NCBI RefSeq assembly: GCF_018873765.1 | Contig: NC_057924.1 | Span: forward strand, 23,307,542-23,371,541 | Direction of reading: 5' to 3' | Source: Telopea speciosissima | Taxonomy: Eukaryota; Streptophyta; Magnoliopsida; Proteales; Proteaceae | Length of the DNA stretch: 64,000 nt | Shown: positions 1 to 10,797 of the stretch, piece by piece | How the letters are laid out: every line of letters begins with the position of its first letter | How positions within the stretch are numbered: position 1 is the first letter of the stretch | Notes under the pieces: generated by a model | Seen by the model: only the letters and a program-made list of their open reading frames with translations | The model's database searches: none | Told to the model about the DNA's origin: nothing | Program-made: the position numbers and the translations under genes

Positions 1-80
1 TCTTATTATTGAACTAGATATTATTGTGCAAATGATTGAATTAATATTATCTTATGAAATTCATATTTGATAAATTATAG

Positions 81-148
81 ATAATGACGAAGATGGAGGA
101 GAACGATTGACTCTGGATCTTGATGAGGATGACTTACTTGATGAGTAA
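81..148 (+). CDS. Last coding exon of an unidentified gene (partial)
   Basis: The AT-rich stretch before position 81 ends in a clear 3' splice site (aattatag), and an open frame starting at 83 then runs to a TAA at 146-148. The 21 residues are very acidic and end in DEDDLLDE. The rest of the gene lies to the left of the window. An acidic tail is common in nuclear and chromatin-associated proteins, but nothing here identifies the family. The exon call rests on the acceptor, the biased composition and the stop. The downstream 80 bp could be its 3' UTR. Confidence 0.5.
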
Positions 149-227
149 AGTCACATGGATTGCAATGACTTTTTCTTTTGATTATTTCTTTTGGTTTAAC
201 CACTTACATGTAGAACTTCAGATTTAT

Positions 228-612
228 TGTTGGGTTTAGTTTTGATCTAAAACCCTAGTTTTATTTCTTGAAGTTCACTTATTACTTACTTGATTTATTG
301 GATTATTGATATTCAATTTATATTGATTCAATTACTGATTGAACAATGGTTTCTATACATGTGTGGTGGATATATGTAGAACATAGGAAGAGATTGTAAA
401 GGTATTTATCTAATATCCCTTCATATGTTCTAATATAATCCGAATTGTATTAATACTTAGGCTATGAGAGGCAATCTAGTAACTAGCCCATCTGACCTAA
501 ACCCTAGTTTTTCTATAAATACTAGCTGGAGGCAGCAGTCTGGGTATTCCAAACTAGATACTCAGAGTGTAATGCTTTAAGCAACCTTGTGCTTAAACCC
601 TAAACCCTAACA
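228..612. repeat. Possible solo LTR with telo-box-like end
   Basis: The block starts TGTTGGGTTTAG and ends CTAAACCCTAACA, which are near-perfect inverted ends of the LTR type, 385 bp apart. A TATA-like ctataaatac lies at about 513. The end contains two plant telomere-type units (aaaccctaaaccctaac, 595-611), which also match the telo-box promoter motif. The flanking five bases (tttat and gttta) do not form a convincing target duplication. It could equally be a host promoter. Confidence 0.3.
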
Positions 613-624
613 GTTTACTAGTAT

Positions 625-735
625 ATATATATTTTGGGGGGGAGGGTGAAGACCCCAAGGAGAGTTGATCTTATGACCTCTTACTTTTGAGGTGTTAGTC
701 TTTGCCAACTGAGCAACCACCTTGGGGGGGGCAAG
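625..735 (-). repeat. tRNA-derived SINE-like fragment
   Basis: Read on the minus strand, the segment contains a box-A-like ggttgctcagttggcaaag and a degenerate box-B-like region (ggtcataagatcaactc) about 35 bp further on, with a G-rich tract at each end. The same wording (catgacctctta, gtgttggtctttg) recurs near 26.22-26.40 kb, which supports a dispersed SINE family. No tRNA cloverleaf can be formed. Confidence 0.4.
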
Positions 736-1154
736 TTTTCCTTCATCCACGGTGAATGGTTTCAGATGTGCATGGGAGGGTATCGAAAGGGTATTTTGGG
801 GAATATAGTAAAACCTTATAAGGTTTGTTAACCCAAGGATGGTATGGTAAAGAAAAACTTGGGGTTGGTTTGGTGTTTTATTGGTTTTGTAAAACCCTAA
901 ACCGAAACCAACTATTTGATTATGATCGGTCCCACCGATTTGAGCTGAAAATTGACATCCGTAAATACAGCACCGATGCCTGCTCAGTGCTCACCGTCCA
1001 AGAGGTGATTTGGCTAAACCAACCATTTCTAGTCACTGTAGACCAACAGTTTTTGTTACCGACAAAAAAAATATAAAATGACCAACAGTTTTAAGGTTTT
1101 TTTATTTTTTTTATTTCTTTCAGTATTTTCCTTCTAAGGCTTCGTCCGACGGTT

Positions 1155-1332
1155 GGATCTTTATCACCTCCAGTTTGCTGACCGGCCCAGTTCCCCAGTT
1201 CCTCTAACAAAGGGGGGCTGAAATGACCTCTCTACCCATGCCCAAACACCCTGCCTGGGTGGGGTCCACCATCCCCCTATTAGAGGAACTGGGGAACTGG
1301 GCCGGTCAGAAAACTGGAGGTGATAATTTTCC
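1155..1332. mobile_element. Foldback MITE with 10-bp target duplication (Mutator-like)
   Basis: Arms of about 42 bp at 1164-1205 and 1282-1323 are inverted copies of each other, covering motifs such as tcacctccagttt and accggcccagttccccag. The inverted similarity extends weakly to 1155 and 1332. The direct repeat tccgacggtt flanks it exactly at 1145-1154 and 1333-1342, which is the length of target duplication made by Mutator-type transposases. There is no coding capacity. Confidence 0.75.
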
Positions 1333-1609
1333 TCCGACGGTTTCAGTTGAAGCCAAACCCAAGTAAAAACACCATTAAAATTCTTACCCTCAAAAAAAAA
1401 AAAAAAAAAACCCATAAAAATTAGAAACTGCTGCGGCAAAACCAAGCATCGGTGCTTTTCTTTTTAAATTGGGGGTGACCGCAGGAGTGAAATTCTCTCT
1501 AGTATTTCTTGTTGGAATCTAAAGCATAAAGCCGTAAAAACTGTTTGGGCTCTTTACCAGGGATCGAATTCAAAACTCAAAAGTAGGATCGGATACTAAC
1601 GCACAGATA

Positions 1610-1626
1610 GAGAGAGAAAGAGAGGA

Positions 1627-1679
<53 letters not shown>
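1610..1679. repeat. (GA)n microsatellite
   Basis: A nearly pure AG run, interrupted in its left half by AAAG and GGAAG variants. A matching (CT)n run follows at 1841-1863. Confidence 0.95.
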
Positions 1680-1834
1680 AGGCACTTTGGTAATTGGTAT
1701 CGGTCTATGGACGTCTTTCCCAATGCCTCCCCCGTCTGGGAGCCCATTCTCTCTGTATCTGCTCTCTAAGGACAAGCGGCGCTAGGGTTGTGGGTGACAG
1801 AGGAGGCCACTGTGGATTTGGTCGGAGATAAAGG
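1680..1834 (+). promoter_or_regulatory. Candidate 5' leader exon (CT-rich, non-coding)
   Basis: Between the (GA)n and (CT)n runs lies a 155-bp, comparatively GC-rich segment with no long frame. It ends in a good 5' splice context (ataaag|gtatac). CT-rich first exons followed by an intron are typical of plant housekeeping genes. No coding exon follows before the copia element at 3.6 kb. The next plus-strand host gene is the ceramidase, whose ATG is at 17041, so this could be its distant leader exon. That link is inference only. Confidence 0.25.
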
Positions 1835-3580
1835 TATACCTCTCTCTCTCTCTCTCTCTCTCTGCTTTTCTGAGCAGCCAATTCATTTTTCGGGTACAAA
1901 CGGAATCGATTTCCTGGTGGGTTTCCGAAGTCACTCCACGGAGTGGGTTTTTGAAGATCGATTTCCTATTGATTTCAGATCCATTTCATCTGTGTCAGAT
2001 CTAATTTTGTTTATTGAATTAATTAAAAAAAGGCGATTTGAAGTTACCTTGTAAGTTTCCATCATTGTTTGCCGAGTTTTTAAACTGTAAATCACCCTGT
2101 TATCAACAATTACGGAAACCACTGGCCTGATGCTCAAATTGATATGCTATCTCTAATCTAAATTCACCAAGAGATTTGTTGCTTTCGGAAATGGTTTTTT
2201 TTTGTCTTGTTGATTCTTTGGTTTTCTTTCACCTGAACCTGTAAATTGATCTGGTAGAGTAATTGGAAGACATGCCTATCTTTTGTAGAATTGAGTTAAG
2301 ACTTCTTGCTCAAAGAAATTCCTGTAAATGTGGCGTTACATGTTGCTTCTTTTTAAGTCACTCTTCTTGATGCTAGAGTTATGAGGCATAAGGGAAGCAA
2401 AGATTGTTTGATAGCACATTTTGACTGATGTGTAATTCTTTAATTTTTTTGGACTAGATTTATTGCAGGTCTATCTCAGATTGTTGTATGAATTATGAAT
2501 GAGGTTAATATCAGTAAATATTTATTTTGAAATAAGAATCCTTTTTCTTTTATTCATTGCTGGAGGAAGAAATTTTTAGTTGACGTAATCTTCCTTTCTA
2601 CTGTTTCCCAACAATGACTTTTTTGATATACTAGAAGTTATTTGTTCATCGGGGTTTATATAGATTGGATAAAGTTTCTTTCTTATAGTCAACTAGTCAA
2701 CACTTTTGTTTGGGTGCCAAGCATGAGCATATTAGTGGTTGTAGAAGCACTAAGATGTTGTTGCATTTATGCCCCACGCCCTCCAAAACTCCTAAATAAT
2801 TGATTATGGCTGCAGATGTAAACAACTCTATGCTCATAATCCAATTGGTCAATGATTGGTGAAGTTTGTGAGGTTGTTCACTTGATTAGTCAGCTTCAAG
2901 AATGTCCAGTTTTAAAGACAGTTACAAGTTACTGACCTCATTGATCAATTTGTATTTCCTCATTTCCTACCCCTCTTTTCTCATCTCTTCATTCCCGCCT
3001 TTTTTCTGTTTAGACCTCAGTTTTCCCCTACCTTGTTTTGTTTGGTTCCCCATCAAGTTGGGATAAGGCTGAGTTTGTTGTTTTTGTATTAAATACTGTA
3101 ATTGTTTAGGTCACCTTTCTACCAAATTCTCCTCATTCTAGGCTGACTATTAGATTTGTTTAAGATGCTGAATTCTTAAGTGCTGCTGCCCAATTGATCA
3201 CTTTGTATTTCCTTATTTACTTTTTCACTTGTTGGAATGCTGTCCAGTTTCATGTTTGACCTTGTATTGATCTGAATTGGAGGATTAGTCTTATTTTTCA
3301 GAATTCCTTCATCTCCTTACCAGATTTGTAGTGTTTGGTGTTGTTCCTGTGACACTCATGGTTGCGATTTGTTCGTACTTTTTACATAGCCAAATAGTTG
3401 CATTGTTTATAAAATGTTGATACAGTTGCTCACATAATACAACCACTGAAATGAACTGTAAAATACTAAATGTTGTTATGATAAATATTTTATGGATAAA
3501 AATCTGAATTTTTATATATGCTGACGGGCATTTTTGAAATAAAAAAAGAATGCTACCATATTATGCATGCTGTGAAATAT
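1835..3580. other. AT-rich tract without genes
   Basis: After the (CT)n run this stretch shows only short frames and no recognisable repeat termini. It reads like intron or intergenic DNA with T-rich tracts. I see no protein similarity in any frame. Confidence 0.5.
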
Positions 3581-3585
3581 AAGAC

Positions 3586-3736
3586 TGTTGTAATATGGCT
3601 ACAGAGATATTTTGTCTTATTGTATCCCTTTGGGGTATTCTTGTACTTGTACCTATTCTAGAACATTTTCTAGCTTATTATAAGTAAAGTGGAGCTGTGA
3701 ACACAAGGTCACAAGCAATTATTCTTAATTTCATCA
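3586..3736 (+). repeat. 5' LTR of the 3.6-8.9 kb copia element
   Basis: A 151-bp LTR sharing the central run ttctagaacattttctagc with the copy at 8752-8906. It ends in CA directly before the primer-binding site. Confidence 0.85.
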
Positions 3737-4349
3737 TGGTATAAAGCAAGGATCAACATTGGGATCCAAACCCTAATGCCAAAACCCTAGCACTTTCCAC
3801 CTTTCAGTGCTGCCACCTTCCAGTGTCAGCATCGCTGCTGCCTCATCTTCTCGGTTCTGCCGCTGCCGACATGGTTGCTGGTTAGAGAACAAAACATGAA
3901 CGAAAGGCTTTAGAAACAAAGAGCATAACTGAATCAGTCAAATCAAGCAGTTTCTTGAAATATAACCATAGATCTCGAAAAAAGGAGATCTCCCAAGAAG
4001 TCATGGATTCACCAAAAAAAGGGACCCTCGGTGGAAGCAATCACCACCGAGGGGTGGGAAAAAGGAGGCGCCGAAGGTGGGAAGGTGCTCGAAGTTGGTG
4101 GTTGGTGGTGGAGGTACTGGATTGGTTCCGGCACACCAAACCGAAACTGCTGATGTTGCTCCCATCGGGACGTCTTCTCTCTCTGTGGGGGATTTGATGA
4201 CTCAACTTTGCCGTATCCTTACTTCGCCTAGCTCATGTTCAACATCGGCTTCTGTGGCTTCATCCTTACCAGTGTCTTCTGATTCCAACTTTGCCCACAC
4301 ATGTATTTCTATCGGTGGTCATTGTGTCTTTCTTGCATCCAATCCTTAG

Positions 4350-7222
4350 ATCATCGACTCAGGGGTCACAGACCATATGATTGGTTCCTCCCATTCATTT
4401 TTTGAGTATTTTCCTATTTCAGGTAAGGATAAAGTTCAAGTTGCCGATGATTCCCTTTCCTCTATTTCTGGGAAAGGATTTGTCAAATGCTCTCCTTTAC
4501 TCTCTTTATCCTCTGTTTTGCATGTTCCCAATATTGCTACTAAGCTTCTCTCCATTAGTAGTCTCATTAGGGATTTAAATTGCCAAGTAATTTTTTTTCC
4601 TTCCCATTGCATTTTTCAAGACTTCGTGACGGAGCAAATGATTGGTAGTGGTGGAGTGGTTAATGGCTTATACTTGCTAGATTCTGTAGACTCATCTTCT
4701 TCAACATTGACAACTTAAGCTCCACCTGGTTCCTTTGAAGTTGCCTCAACCGATTTATATAAGTGGCATCACCGTTTGGGTCACCCACCTCTTGGTTCTT
4801 TAGCCAAGATTTTTCCTGATTTATTTAAAAAATATAATCCGAACCATTTTTTATGTGATGCTGTTATCTTTGCCAAGCAAACTCGTTCGGTTTATTCCGC
4901 TTCTGATAGTAGAAGTTTAGCAACTTTTCAGTTAATTCATTCTGATGTATGGCCCCCTGACCGATGTGTTTTTGTTGTTGGGTATCAGTGGTTTATCACT
5001 TTTATTGATTGCTATACGAGAGTCACTTGGATTTTTTTATTGCGTAAAAAAAGTGAAGTTTTTCGCTACTTTTAGCTGTTCCATCTGATGGTTAAAACCC
5101 AGTTTGATGCGACGATCAAGATCCTTCGCACGGATAATGGGCGAGTAGATATTGATGGGTCTTTTCAGCTGTATCTAGGTGATCATGGGATACTCCATCA
5201 GACGAGTTGTGTTGACACCCTAGCTCAGAATGGTGTGGCCGAACGAAAGAATCGGCATTTGTTGGAGGTAGCTCGGTCCTTGATGTTTTAAATGAACGTT
5301 CCTGCCTCTTATTGGAGTGAGGCTGTCCTTACGGCTGCTTATCTCATAAATCGTATATGCCTTCTCGTGTTTTGGACTCTTGCTGCTCCTTGGAGTTGCT
5401 TTTGGGATCGCTCCCCTTTATTGTGCCCCTGAAGGTGTTTGGCTGTGTGTGTTTTGCTCGTTATCATCACCAACATGGCAAGGTTGATCAGTGTGGCATC
5501 CGTTGCATTTTCGTTGGCTATTCGGCGACTTAGAAAGGGTATAAATGCTATCATCCTCCCTCCCGCAGTCTCGCCATATGTTTGTCTCCATGGATATGGT
5601 GTTCCATGAGACTGAGGCATATTTTCCCACTGTCGCACCTCTTTAGGGGGACTCCTCTTTACGGGAAGATGTGCTTTTAATTATTCCAATGCCAAATTCG
5701 GTTCAAGATTCGGTTCAAATTCTGGAAGAAGGCAATGATATGGTTTTGGCCCAGGGGGAGCCCACGGTTCCATTTAAGGTCTTTGTTCACTCCAAGTCCA
5801 AACGGCAGCAAGATGAAGCCACCACTACCACTGTGCCACTCCAATTGTCACCTCCTGATCCAAGTTTTCCTACAGAGTCTCCATAGGTGAGTCTATTCCT
5901 CTTGGTATTCCTATGTCTTGCCCTACACTTGATTTGTCTATTGCCATTCGTAAACCCGTTAGAACTTGCACTCAACATCCCATTTCCGATGTCGTCTCTT
6001 ATGATTCTCTTTCACCCTCTTTTTCGTGCATTCATTTCTTCCTTATCATTTGTTCCTATTCCTAAGTTTTGACAAGAAGCTTTGGCCGGTTCTAAATGGA
6101 TGGCTGCTATAGTGGAAGAGATGAGGGCACTTGGAAAAAATGAGACATGGGACTTAGTCACTCTTCCTCTAGGGAAGAAACATGTGGGTTTCAAGTGGGT
6201 GTTTACTGTGAAACAAAAGATGGATGGCACAATTGTTAGATACAAGGCTCGGTTAGTTGCCAAGAGCTTTACTCAGACGTTTGGCATAGACTATCAGGAG
6301 ACATTTGCTACGGTGGCCAAGTTGAATACTGTGTGAGTGATTTTGTCATGTGCAGTCAACTTGGGATGGGAGTTACAACAACTAGACGTAAAAAATGCAT
6401 TTCTTCATGGGGAACTCGAAGAGGAGGTGTACATCCTTTTGATTTCTCTAGTTAGATAACCCATGGTAAGGTATGTAAATTAAAACGACCATTGTTTTGA
6501 TTGAAGCAATCTCCTCGAGCGTGGTTTGGGCATTTTCATAAAGCTATGATGTCTGTGGGTTACAAACAGAGTAATGCAGATTATACTTTGTTCATTAAGA
6601 AGAATGGTGAGTTGATTACTCTCCTCATTGTATATGTCGATAACATCGTGGTTACAGGAAGTGACATTGGGGAAATTGCTCGACTGAAGACTTACCTAGG
6701 TACTAAATTTGAGATTAAAGATCTGGGTAAGTTGTGGTACTTCTGTGGCATTGAAGTTGCCCGGTTAGATTAGGTATCTTCCTTTCTTAACGGAAGTATA
6801 GACTTGACCTTTTGTGCGACACTGGGATGCTAGGGTGCAAATCTGCAGGTACCCCACTCAAGGTAAATCCCATCTGAAGCAAAAAGATGGTGAACCTGTG
6901 GATGAAGGAGGTTATAAGAGATTGGTTGGGAGATTGATTTATCTTTCCCACACTAGGCCAGACATTGCATTTGCTTTTAGTATGATCAGTCAATACATGC
7001 ATGATCCATACTTTGGACACTTGGAAGATATATGTTGGATCTTGAGATACCTGAAGTCTGCCCCTAGTCGATGAGTTCTTTTTTCCCCCCATGATCATCT
7101 GCGTGTTGAGGCTTACACTGATGCTGATTAGGCTGGTTATCCTGATGATAGACGATCCACCTCTGGATACTGTTCTCTGGTAGTGGAAATCTAGTTACTT
7201 GATGGAGTAAAAAGTAGGCAGT
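4350..7222 (+). pseudogene. Broken copia pol (protease, integrase, reverse transcriptase)
   Basis: Frame pieces in order are as follows. At 4350-4718 is the aspartic protease start (IIDSG), with the usual downstream LHVPN and LLSIS wording. At 4740-5075 are the pre-integrase HHCC region and the first integrase Asp (HSDVW). At 5088-5291 is the second integrase Asp (RTDNG), followed by NGVAERKNRH. At 6082-6336 is the RT N-terminus ([18 protein letters not shown]). At 6501-6773 is the RT core, where the catalytic YVDD reads YVDN. At 6814-7074 are the RT C-terminus and the GRLIYLSHTRPD motif. Stops and frameshifts separate the pieces, so it cannot make an active polyprotein. Confidence 0.85.
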
Positions 7223-7227
7223 GGTTG

Positions 7228-8237
7228 TGATGCAGATAGGCGTTGGATAAATTAGAAGTTATTTATTTTGTTTATTTTCCTTTCTTTATTTCAGCCATAG
7301 GTTGAAGTAGATTTTGAGTCAAAGTTTGTTTCAGTTGAGTCCATGATAGAATTAAATCTCTATTTCAGTTTCAAAGAATAGGATATCTTTTCTTTTAATT
7401 TTATAAAAGGGCATGTAACCCGCAATGTAGATTAGTTTTGAATGAATGAAAATTTGAGTTGAATATTGATGCCGTGGCTGTTTTCTCCTCCCTTTGCGAT
7501 TCTGGATTTTTTTCTTTTCTCTAACCCTCTCTTCCTCTTCTTCAGTTCTTCTCTAATCTCTTCTATAGTCTAGGGTTTGGGTCATACCATAAAGCAAGTT
7601 AAACTTCAGAGATTCTTTTCCCCAACTCTGTCCTTGTTGAGAAGTCTCTCCTCTGAACTCAATCGGAACCTGCAACCACCGTTACTGCCAAGTTTCAGAA
7701 ATCTGCAGTTCAAATAACACTTGATTTCCACAGCTGTTGTGGTTTGGATCTAACCAGCAGGCCTAGGAGACAACAAATCTGGAGATTTTGAGCTGTTTAA
7801 GGCAGATTCCAGAGGCTGCAACTTGATTTTCTCCTCTTGTGCGACACCGTGACTCCCTGGTTCCAAAGGTTGAAGAAGACCTTCAATCGTGAGTGTGTTT
7901 TGATTTTTTTTTCTGTCTTTCCATAATGGTCCCTTCTCTTTACTCTTAAGTCCCATCTAACCATATTTATCTCTTATTCCTAGATTACCCTTATTCTTTA
8001 ATTGGTATTTCCAATTCTGTCCTCTCTTCTACCTTACCTTATTTACTTTTTAAGATTCCCTTTAATTATGATACTACCACTCCATCATAACCTTCAGTTA
8101 TTTACCATTCTGCCATTGTTCGTATAAAACTTCAAATATTTACTATTTTGCCACTTGTGTTTATGATTTCAGTTACCTAACACTTGGGTGGGCCCGTAAG
8201 CGATCCAATAAAGGTTAACCTGACCCGGATTGCATCA
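7228..8237. mobile_element. Nested solo LTR (1,010 bp) with perfect target duplication
   Basis: The insert begins TGATGCA and ends TGCATCA, a perfect 7-bp inverted terminus of LTR type. It is flanked on both sides by GGTTG (7223-7227 and 8238-8242), and removing it rejoins the interrupted RNase H reading of the host copia element. No coding frames of interest lie inside. The central tataaaaggg-like sequence near 7401 may be its promoter. Its length fits a gypsy-type LTR. The internal part of the original element was presumably lost by LTR-LTR recombination. Confidence 0.85.
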
Positions 8238-8751
8238 GGTTGCTTGTTCTAGTGCAGAAGCTGAGTTAGGGGTCATGGCCCATGGTATTTGTGATTTTCT
8301 ATGGCTCTAGGGTCTTCTTCAGGATGTGTGTGTTCCAGTTCAGCTTCCCATGCAGCTTTTTGTGACAATAAATCCACCATTAGTATTGCTCACAACCATA
8401 GTTGTCACAGTGCCTCGGCGACCCAAGGCGTTGGAGAGGGTCCAAAGTCAAGGTGACACCAATTAGGCGACCAAGACGCTCAAGTCGGCCAGGCGCCTAG
8501 GCGTCGCCTAGGCACCGACTGCCTTGACAACTATGCTCACAACCCCGTCCAACATGATCAGATGAAGCATATTGAGATTGACCGTCACTTCATCATGGAA
8601 AAGTGAGAACAAGGCATCATTTGTATTTCTTTTATTACATTTGCTGAGCAGTTGGAGGATGTGTTTAAACAGGGCCTATCCAGCAAGGTTTTTCATCCAA
8701 TTATTTTCAAGTTGGCCATGATTGATATCTATGCACCAACTTGAGGAGGAG
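8238..8751 (+). pseudogene. RNase H end of the copia pol, interrupted by a MITE
   Basis: The frame reads SSAEAELGVMAHG, then the CDNKSTISIAHN region. After the MITE at 8398-8533 it continues with DQMKHIEIDRHF. This is the conserved C-terminal part of the copia RNase H domain. It then degrades before the purine tract that precedes the 3' LTR. Confidence 0.8.
8398..8533. mobile_element. Mutator-type MITE inside copia RNase H
   Basis: Perfect 10-bp inverted ends (atagttgtca and tgacaactat) enclose a 136-bp GC-rich body with repeated ggcgcctaggcg-like words. An 11-base direct repeat, tgctcacaacc, flanks it at 8387-8397 and 8534-8544. The host pol reading resumes across it. A related but one-ended copy lies at about 10600-10696. 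Confidence 0.85.
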
Positions 8752-8906
8752 TGTTGTAACTTGGATACAAGGGTATTTTTGTATTATTGTATCCCTTGGG
8801 GGTGTTCTTGTGCTGGTACCTATTCTAGAACATTTTCTAGCCTATATTATAAATAAAGTGGGGGCTGTGGACACAAGGTTACAAGCCATTATTCTTAATT
8901 TCATCA
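8752..8906 (+). repeat. 3' LTR of the 3.6-8.9 kb copia element
   Basis: 155 bp, preceded by a purine tract and followed by the target duplication AAGAT. It differs from the 5' LTR by several substitutions and small gaps, consistent with an old insertion. Confidence 0.85.
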
Positions 8907-8959
8907 AAGATATTTGTCTAGTAATATTTATGCAACAATTCAAACAGCAATATTCAAAT

Positions 8960-9370
8960 ATGAATGTCTAGCTATGGCCACATGAGTGTCCTATACAACC
9001 TGTTTGGACAGAAGAAAAATCACGAAAAGAAAGCTTCCTTTGTGTCATAGGTTTTGATTTAAATGCAAGGGGTTTTAAAACATGTGGCACTGAAATAGAA
9101 TACATGGAGTGCAACTTTAGTGAGAATAGGAGTGATAAGGAAGTGGTTAGGATAGATGGAAGGGAGTTGCATCGAAGGGTTAGTTTACCATATCTAAGTT
9201 CAATCATGAATAAAGATGGAGAAGTAGAAGAAGTTGTAATTCATAAAATTAGAGTAGGGTGGTGAAGTGAAGAGGTGCTTTTGTAGTAATATGTGATGGA
9301 TGTATCCGACTATAATTCAAATGAAATTTCTATAAGACAGCTTTAATACCAGCAGTGTTGAATGGAGCTG
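8960..9370 (+). pseudogene. RTE-type LINE fragment (end of reverse transcriptase)
   Basis: One frame reads KTCGTEIEYMECNFS, then VVRIDGREL, then LPYLSSIMNKDGEVEE and IHKIRVGW. This is the post-catalytic part of plant RTE (BovB-like) reverse transcriptases, where the family usually has YLGSI and DGEIEED wording. Stops follow at about 9262 and beyond. It starts about 55 bp after the copia element. Confidence 0.75.
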
Positions 9371-9574
9371 GTGTTGGGTGGGAAAAAGACAACATGGTGG
9401 AAGGCCAGTTAGGGAAGAGGGAGAAATTTGAGATAGGATCTCAGAGTTGCAGGGGAGAGAGAGAATCACAGAACCCTCGGAACTCTTTTTCATAGTTCTA
9501 TACCCCCTACCCCGCGACGCACTCACTTAGAGAAACCCAATCAACTTTTCTATTTCAAATCTGTCTCATTATGA

Positions 9575-9625
9575 CCCTCCCCAAACCCCGCAATGGTGGG
9601 AGCCTTGTGCACTGGGTACATCTTT
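9575..9625 (+). repeat. Au-SINE 3' end
   Basis: The segment contains tgaccctcccc, accccgcaatggtgggagcc and ttgtgcactgggtac followed by a T-run, which is the characteristic 3' part of the Au family of plant SINEs. The tRNA-related 5' half is missing. Confidence 0.7.
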
Positions 9626-9734
9626 TTTTCTCTTTCGTTGGGTACATGTAAATATATAAAGAGGAAAACAAAGATTCCTAACTAGACTCTAAAACTGAAA
9701 CTAACTTGCAATCAAACTATCTCTCTCTTTCTCC

Positions 9735-9905
9735 TATTCCTACGTATCCAACTCAAACAAAATAAAACATTTTAAAAGATTTTAAGATAACTAAACTACT
9801 AACAGCCCTTATTAGACCAAAAACCCTAGTTGGGTTGGTTCCATCTAGGTTTTGGTTTTTAAACTTGGTCATATTAGTCCAACTAGTCAAGTGCTATTGC
9901 ATCAA
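9735..9905. repeat. Dispersed repeat shared with 15.70-15.87 kb
   Basis: Common wording in the same order includes ccaactcaaacaaaa, taactaaact, ggaccaaaaac (here agaccaaaaac), a Y-rich ggttccatct and gtcatattagtcca. The pair is about 75-80% alike by eye. It probably represents LTR or SINE-flank remnants of one family. No coding content. Confidence 0.55.
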
Positions 9906-10400
9906 TTTTCTTCCTCTGAAAAGAACTTGACTTCGTTTAGTTTGGAAAAAGGTCAAGGAGGCCATCTTACTCAACACGTTGGAAGAGGAAAGATCTTGTT
10001 ATTTTCTTGAGCTTAATGTCGGGGAGATTTTTAATGGGAAGACACTTCATTTCTTTGTTTTCATACTTGAAAGAATAGGTGTTCACATACCCACAATGTT
10101 ATGCCTTATCAAAAAACCACGATTGACCAAGAAGAATATGACACACCTTCAGAGGGAAGACTTCACATTGTACTATATCTACAAACTCACCTATAGAGTA
10201 TGTGAGCAAACAACTATCGGTAATTTTGAGATTGATGTTCACCCATACAACTTTATAGGGATTTGGATGTGGCTCTGTCTGCAATCACAACATATGAATG
10301 TGAGACTAGTATAAACCAAATGTGAGACTACTATAAACCAAATGTATGTTTTGATTGTTTCAAACTTCCAATAGCTTGCTTCTTTAGTTCTGCTGTCTTC
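9906..10400. other. Unassigned tract with a short duplication
   Basis: An open frame of 111 codons (9979-10314, plus) shows no family I recognise and has no gene-like context. At 10300-10344 a 24-bp unit (gtgagactagtataaaccaaat) is repeated twice in tandem. I assign no function. Confidence 0.4.
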
Positions 10401-10412
10401 TAGTTGTATGCT

Positions 10413-10530
10413 GATTTTTGATGACTTGATGTGGCTTAATATTGATTTTTGATGACTTGAGGTGGCTTAATGTTGATTTTTGATGACTTGAGGAGGCTTA
10501 ATGTTGATTTTTGATGATATAAGGTGTATA
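10413..10530. repeat. Tandem repeat, 31-bp unit, about 4 copies
   Basis: Units starting gatttttgatgacttga occur at 10413, 10444, 10475 and 10506, an exact 31-bp period. The last unit degrades (gatgatataagg). Confidence 0.9.
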
Positions 10531-10599
10531 TTGTAGCATACTAAAATATTGTAGGACATTAAATAATGTCAGAAAAGGGGGGAAATAAAAAATAATACT

Positions 10600-10696
10600 T
10601 AAGGGCGCCTTGGTGACGCCTTGGTGGGCGCCTTGTCTCCTAAATGCTTAGGCACCTCTCCACTGCCTTGGGTCGCCTTGCCGCCTTGACAACTAT
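10600..10696. mobile_element. Truncated Mutator-type MITE copy
   Basis: The right end tgacaactat (10687-10696) and repeated gcgccttgg/gccttgggtcgcc words match the MITE at 8398-8533. The left inverted end is not recognisable. Confidence 0.6.
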
Positions 10697-10797
10697 GTCG
10701 TGGATGTTAGGAATGTAATCTTTAAGGCATGGAAATTTCTCTTCAAAGAACTTTGGTGGCATGACAAACTCTATGTGCTCAACTTCGAAATCAGTAG

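Larger units (their letters stand above)
3586..8906 (+). mobile_element. Ty1/copia LTR retrotransposon, degenerate, with nested insertions
   Basis: Two LTR copies (3586-3736 and 8752-8906) begin TGTTGTAA and end TTTCATCA. They are flanked by AAGAC (3581-3585) and AAGAT (8907-8911), a target duplication with one change. A primer-binding site of the initiator-Met type (tggtataaagc) starts at 3737, and a purine tract (ttgaggaggag) lies just before the 3' LTR. Inside are relics of protease, integrase, reverse transcriptase and RNase H in the copia order. Gag is essentially absent, since only about 600 bp separate the primer site from the protease motif. The RNase H region is split by a 1,010-bp solo LTR and by a MITE. 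Confidence 0.9.

Noticed and set aside
625..735. A tRNA gene
   Set aside because: Box A and B-like words are present but no cloverleaf or acceptor stem can be drawn. It fits a SINE remnant.
825..1076. 83-codon frame at 825-1076
   Set aside because: No similarity recognised, no start context, and it lies in AT-rich DNA beside a MITE.
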